Shown piece by piece: positions 60,183 to 64,000 of a stretch of 64,000 nucleotides of DNA. Within the stretch, counting starts at the first letter, position 1, and each line of letters opens with the position of its first letter. Source of the stretch: Syngnathus acus (Eukaryota > Chordata > Actinopteri > Syngnathiformes > Syngnathidae); assembly GCF_901709675.1 (NCBI RefSeq), contig NC_051094.1:4615001-4679000 (forward strand), in the 5' to 3' direction. The translations under genes were made by a program, and so were the position numbers. Under the pieces are notes generated by a model that made no database searches, was not told where the DNA came from, and saw only the letters and a program-made list of their open reading frames with translations.

Positions 60183-61199
60183 GCTCGCCTCGATTCAGAT
60201 GGAGTTAGAAACCAAGTCAAGTACTATATGTTACTTAAAAGTATATGCAGATCGCATTTATGAAACGAAGAACTGGAATTATGACGCTTGATTTGCTCAC
60301 GTGGGTCAAGCTTGTCAAGGACGGTGGCTCGAAGTTGCAGGGTTCGCCGGTGTAAAATAATAGATATCCGGTCACGTATTCAGAATAAGACACATTTCTG
60401 AATTATTAAAAAGGCTTAACTTGTATACTTAGCTGTTATTGATTTGTTCGTCTTCTAATCAAATTATTATTATGAAATAATCCACTGTATTTAACATCCT
60501 TTATTTGACGGGTCATTAATAAACATAATAGTTTTATTGTGAATGTGTATCATTACGAAACATTTCCGCTCAACTTCCGCTATATATACTACATCCGGTG
60601 AGAAACAAGAACATCTCACGAGCACACCGCCAACTAGAGGTCCGGATGCTTTGACAAAAAGCCAAATTCGTTATTGAAATGCGCATTAACTATTATTAAC
60701 ATTAAATTATTAATTGATGGATGGCTGCACAAGTCCTCAATAATTCGTAGACTTTGATGGTTAAAACTCAGTTAGGTGGGTTGACAATAACAACACAAAG
60801 GCCAACTTCTCTATTCATCTGTCTGCCCACCCATTCATTTTCTCTTCTGCTTTTTATATTTTTGTTCTTGCACTTGTGCCATCCCGCGTCCTAATAAGGT
60901 AGCACAAATATAAGAGCTAAAGTAAACTACTAAAACCATAACATCCACATATAAAAAATGAACTTTATTTTTATTTTTTAAGGAAAAGGTACTGTGATTG
61001 GGTGATTGGGGGATTTCCGTTGTCCCTGAACGCACCGCGCGGAGCGGTGGGAGAGGTCGCTTGTTGACTTGGGTCCAGTGCCGCTTTCCAGCTAGCTCGT
61101 CCACGCTTAGCACTGCAGCGCAACAAGTGGATAAGTTTTCCCGATTTAGCTCAATGGAACACCGCGACTCGACTCACACAGTCGTAGCTGCAATATAAT
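60183..61199. promoter_or_regulatory. Divergent promoter region between grsf1 and the JAK gene
   Basis: grsf1 starts leftward at 60182 and the JAK-type gene starts rightward somewhere near 61.0-61.3 kb. The first part is AT-rich. CpG content rises from about 61010, where CGCACCGCGCGGAGCGG occurs. No TATA box is evident. The transcription starts cannot be placed from sequence. Confidence 0.4.
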
Positions 61200-61560
61200 G
61201 GGTGAACCGGGGGGCTCTTTCTTCCATTTAGGGCACGGGAACTTGTGTTAGTTTTAAAGTTATGTTGACGAGATAAGACCAAAGGGATAAAGTTGCTCAT
61301 CGGGGGGGGAGTGGACGTGTACGGGTGGGGGGGAGAAAATGGGGAACTGGCCGTGTTTGGAGTCCCAAAAGCGGCCAGTTTAGAAGCAACGCGGAAGGGG
61401 AATGGAGTAAGAGGGGGCTGTTTGTCTGACTTATCCATTTCAAGTCAAATTTGTAAAGACAAGCGTGAGCTGTCAAAGTCGTCCGGACTGCTGGTGGCCT
61501 ACGGGGGAGCTAGCACTGAGCTAGCTGGCTAGCTGCACCGCTGGCTGCTCATCTCGCGAA
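61200..61560 (+). other. Predicted 5' UTR exon of the JAK2-type gene
   Basis: GC-rich sequence ends at a strong donor, CGCGAA|GTAAGT (exon end 61560). It is followed by AT-rich intron DNA up to the acceptor (TTTTTGCAG) at 62927-62929, just before the coding start. The left boundary is not defined. Confidence 0.5.
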
Positions 61561-62929
61561 GTAAGTGTTTGACCTCCCGTCACAAATCATTTGCAGCTCG
61601 ACTATTTCAACACCATATTACCCATATAAGCTGCTAAACTTGTCACCCCGGATAAAAAGGTTATTTCGCTGTGACGTCACGTATCATCCAACCTTTGCGG
61701 TGGGAGGAGACGTGTGCGTGCGTGTTTGCCTACTTGCAAAGGTTACCTGTTTAAGCTTATTTGACCCCCCCCCCCCTCTTTCATTTGTTACCAGTTACAC
61801 ACTTGAACATGTTTTTGAAAACAGTGTTATGAAACTAGGTAACAGGGTGAATAAGTGTTTTGTACTCCTGCCTCACAGTTCTCGGGTTCGGGGTTCGAAT
61901 CCCGCTACCTCCCACATCCCAAATATCCATGCAGTGGACCCCCGCCATACGCGGGGACAGAAACCGGGCCGTCCCGCAATGTTCGTGTAATAGACGCCCA
62001 GTGAAACCAACAAGCGTCAATCATGTAAAACTGAAAGTTAAATTGCCTATAGGAAGTAAATAAAGGTGTCAAATGAATCACACTTCGAAGAAAGTTTATG
62101 CTTTTACTTCGAAAGCCCTAACATACATGCATACGCATGATACATAGAGCGGCCCCAAAAACTAACGTGTATTTTAAATAATTGTAACATAGGTGTTGAT
62201 AGGATTTGTATTCATTCTCAAAATTTAACCAAATTTACAAACATCATATTCTTGTTTTATCACCACTTGTTCGGATCCAACAATCAAAGCAAATTGCATC
62301 AACGATCCTGCCTTGAATAAATTTAAATTTTTTTCCCCCTCAAAGATTAGCGTGGCTGCACCCTAATGAGGAGAAATAATCGCGAAAATACATGGATGGA
62401 TATTTTGAAGGTATTATTAAGCACTTTGTCAAAGTATGATTGCGTGCACTTGTTTGAGAGGGCTGCAACGTTGCAATCTAAGTGGTGTTTGGGTTTTTTG
62501 GGGTTATTTTTGCTGAAGTCGACAAAATTGATTTCCTGTGAGTAAAAGATTGCGTTAATCGCTTAAAGCGGGGCTCTCCCTTCAAACTGCCGATAGTAAC
62601 ATTCTGTGAATGTTCACATTTTCATAAACTCTGACAGCATGAATTTATCTTGCAGTGGGGGAAAAAAAGTCACTGCCAAAAGTGACTGAGCTGAGTTAAA
62701 AAGAAGGCTTTTATTAGAAGTGTAGGACTCAAGCATTAGTAATGGAAATATATCAAATTCAGTCACTTAAATAAGCCTTGGTGTTTTTTATTTATTTGTT
62801 CCAATTCAGCACTCAGTGTTTTGCGTAGACAAACAAAACAATCTCAAGAAGACATTCCTGCAAAGACTCAGGGAAGTCTGCCGCTTTCAATTTCATTTCA
62901 ATTTTGATTACCTTTTTGTTTTTTTGCAG
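61561..62929 (+). other. First intron of the JAK2-type gene
   Basis: AT-rich intron. It contains a SINE-like segment with a Pol III B-box (61892-61902) and a following piece (about 61920-61990) of repeat-like character. No exon is recognised. Confidence 0.6.
61845..61912 (+). repeat. tRNA-derived SINE fragment with B-box
   Basis: CTGCCTCACAGTTCTCGGG leads into GGGTTCGAATCCCGC, which contains a perfect RNA polymerase III B-box (GGTTCGAATCC, 61892-61902). The upstream part does not fold into a full tRNA with an A-box and anticodon arm by eye, so a SINE head is more likely than a real tRNA gene. Confidence 0.5.
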
Positions 62930-62943
62930 GTGGCACGTTGCCG

Positions 62944-63190
62944 ATGGTCTCTCAGCAAGCCATGGACGCGACGGCGGACACGTGCCCCACAGTGCAGCAC
63001 CGGAACGGAAGCGCCCATCGGCAGTGTCCGGACAGGAACCCGGCCGGCGGCACCGAGCCCGCTGACCCCGCTGTTCTGAGGCTTCGCTTCTATCACAGCA
63101 TCCGGGGAGAGTCCGACTGCAAATTCCTGAGCTACCCGGCCGGCGATTACGTGGCCGAGGAGCTGTGCATCGATGCTGCCAAAGCATGCA
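62944..63190 (+). CDS. jak2: Janus kinase 2-type tyrosine kinase, first coding exon (right edge, partial)
   Basis: JAK2 is the receptor-bound tyrosine kinase that signals from cytokine receptors to STATs. Only the first coding exon is in the window: ATG at 62944, 247 nt, donor GCATGCA|GTGAGT ending at 63190. After a low-conservation start it has LRFYHSIRGESDCKFLSYP then AGDYVAEELCIDAAKAC, the first strand of the FERM domain. The YHS...FP(S/A)G(E/D)YVAEE(I/L)CI pattern fits JAK2 better than JAK1 or JAK3, and JAK2's first coding exon also ends at this position. An in-frame ATG at 62962 is an alternative start. The a or b teleost copy is not resolved. The kinase and pseudokinase domains lie beyond the window. 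Confidence 0.78.
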
Positions 63191-64000
63191 GTGAGTATTT
63201 TTTTTCTACATTTCCTTGACTGTACTTTTTTAATGATTTATTTAAGGACTGTACTTTTTTTTTTTTAATTTATTTAAGGAGCAGAGCAAATCTTTTACAA
63301 ATTTCCCAAGTCTTCTTTTTTCCTTTTTACTTGGGATCAACAATTAAATTCAAGTTGTAAAATGCAAAAATAGCAAACGGCAAACTCAGTGGAAAAACTG
63401 CTTCACAATTAGACCACATTAAATAAAAAATTTTGAAGATCACTGGCCTTCATCTTCCACTTTAGTGCCGCGTTTGATCAATCACTTTTGTACCCACGGG
63501 ATCACTAAAATGAAAGATTAAAAGATGGCGTTCGGTATTTAGTGCAGCTCGATCTCACCAGCATGTTGCCGTAATCGAATCTTGAGCGTCTGATGATAGA
63601 ACAAACACGGTTGACATTCAAGGGCAAATTTATTGGCCTTGCGCTGACTTGTGTTGGCACCAAAAACAGCTTTTATTACGTGTAGCCCTCCGATGCAATG
63701 CTGTGTACTTTGCTCACAAAAGTGACTAGAAAAAGTCCCCACTGAGCCGTTCAGTCCTCAAATCAACTGCCCGCAGTGATCAAATCCAAGAAGATGAATT
63801 GCTGACTTTTAATTCTTTGCTGACCACTCAGTGCTTGGTTTAAGCCAAACTGGATTTTTATGTCCCGTCTACTAACAGCAGGTATTTTTAATTTGTATTT
63901 TTTGCTATTATTTTACGTGTTTTTATGTAACGTGCTTTTATTTACATTTTACATGTGCTTTTGGGAGCTTAAGATCAGGGGATGCTTTGAGAATAATTGT
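63191..64000 (+). other. Intron of the JAK2-type gene, running off the window
   Basis: AT-rich sequence with no second exon visible. A short tandem duplication (GACTGTACTTTTTT ... TTATTTAAG) occupies 63218-63279. Confidence 0.65.

Noticed and set aside
61845-61912. A genuine tRNA gene
   Set aside because: The B-box is perfect, but no complete acceptor stem, A-box and anticodon loop could be laid out by eye. A SINE head is the better reading.
61565-61990. 141-residue plus-strand open frame
   Set aside because: It crosses intronic poly(C) and a SINE-like segment with a B-box; composition is repeat-derived.
62944-63190. Assignment as jak1 or jak3
   Set aside because: The YHS, FP/YP and YVAEE(I/L)CI pattern and the position of the exon end fit JAK2 best. 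Only 82 residues are visible, so some doubt remains.
1-64000. CRISPR arrays, operons, prokaryotic promoters, IS elements
   Set aside because: None is present. The window is vertebrate nuclear DNA and its repeats are microsatellites, minisatellites and retroelement remnants.

Overview
The window reads as nuclear DNA of a ray-finned (percomorph-type teleost) fish. It holds intron-rich vertebrate genes with GT-AG splice sites, GC3-rich exons set in AT-rich introns, many microsatellites, and decayed teleost dispersed repeats and LTR-element pieces. No bacterial, phage or CRISPR feature is visible.

Layout, left to right. (1) Positions 1-127 hold what looks like the 3' coding end of a plus-strand gene (unidentified; adamts3 is possible from gene order only), followed by about 8 kb of AT-rich intergenic DNA. 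(2) A neuropeptide FF receptor gene (npffr2-like, minus strand) has three coding exons between 8621 and 11372 that join exactly to 419 aa, plus a predicted 5' UTR exon and promoter near 14.1-14.35 kb. (3) About 8 kb without a gene follows, with an interstitial TTAGGG-like array near 20 kb. (4) slc4a4 (electrogenic sodium bicarbonate cotransporter NBCe1, minus strand) runs from 22.4 to 44.2 kb, with a 5' UTR exon near 47.8-48.0 kb. I joined 24 coding exons in consistent phase to 1068 aa. An NBCe1-A-like internal start, an NBCe1-C-like frame-shifted C-terminus ending in a PDZ ligand, an unreported-looking 96-nt cassette exon and a possible 47-residue N-terminal extension are also visible. (5) rufy3 (plus strand, 50.5-57.3 kb) has two alternative first exons and two alternative 3' ends (471 aa without and 626 aa with the FYVE-like finger). 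(6) grsf1 (minus strand, 57.8-60.2 kb, 390 aa) lies tail-to-tail with rufy3. (7) The 5' end of a JAK2-type kinase gene (plus strand, coding from 62944) runs off the right edge.

The gene set npffr2 - slc4a4 - rufy3 - grsf1 matches the human 4q13.3 neighbourhood as I remember it. Here gc, dck and mob1b are missing from between the genes, the rufy3-grsf1 pair is flipped relative to slc4a4, and a JAK gene sits beside grsf1. The genes have unrelated jobs (peptide receptor, HCO3- transport, endosome/axon adaptor, mitochondrial RNA binding, cytokine signalling), so they form a syntenic block and not a functional cluster. The most original signals are in slc4a4: the cassette exon, the N-terminal extension and the conserved exon-skipping switch of the C-terminus. 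No wholly new system was found. All exon joins were made by eye from splice signals, reading phase and remembered family sequence; no database search was run.
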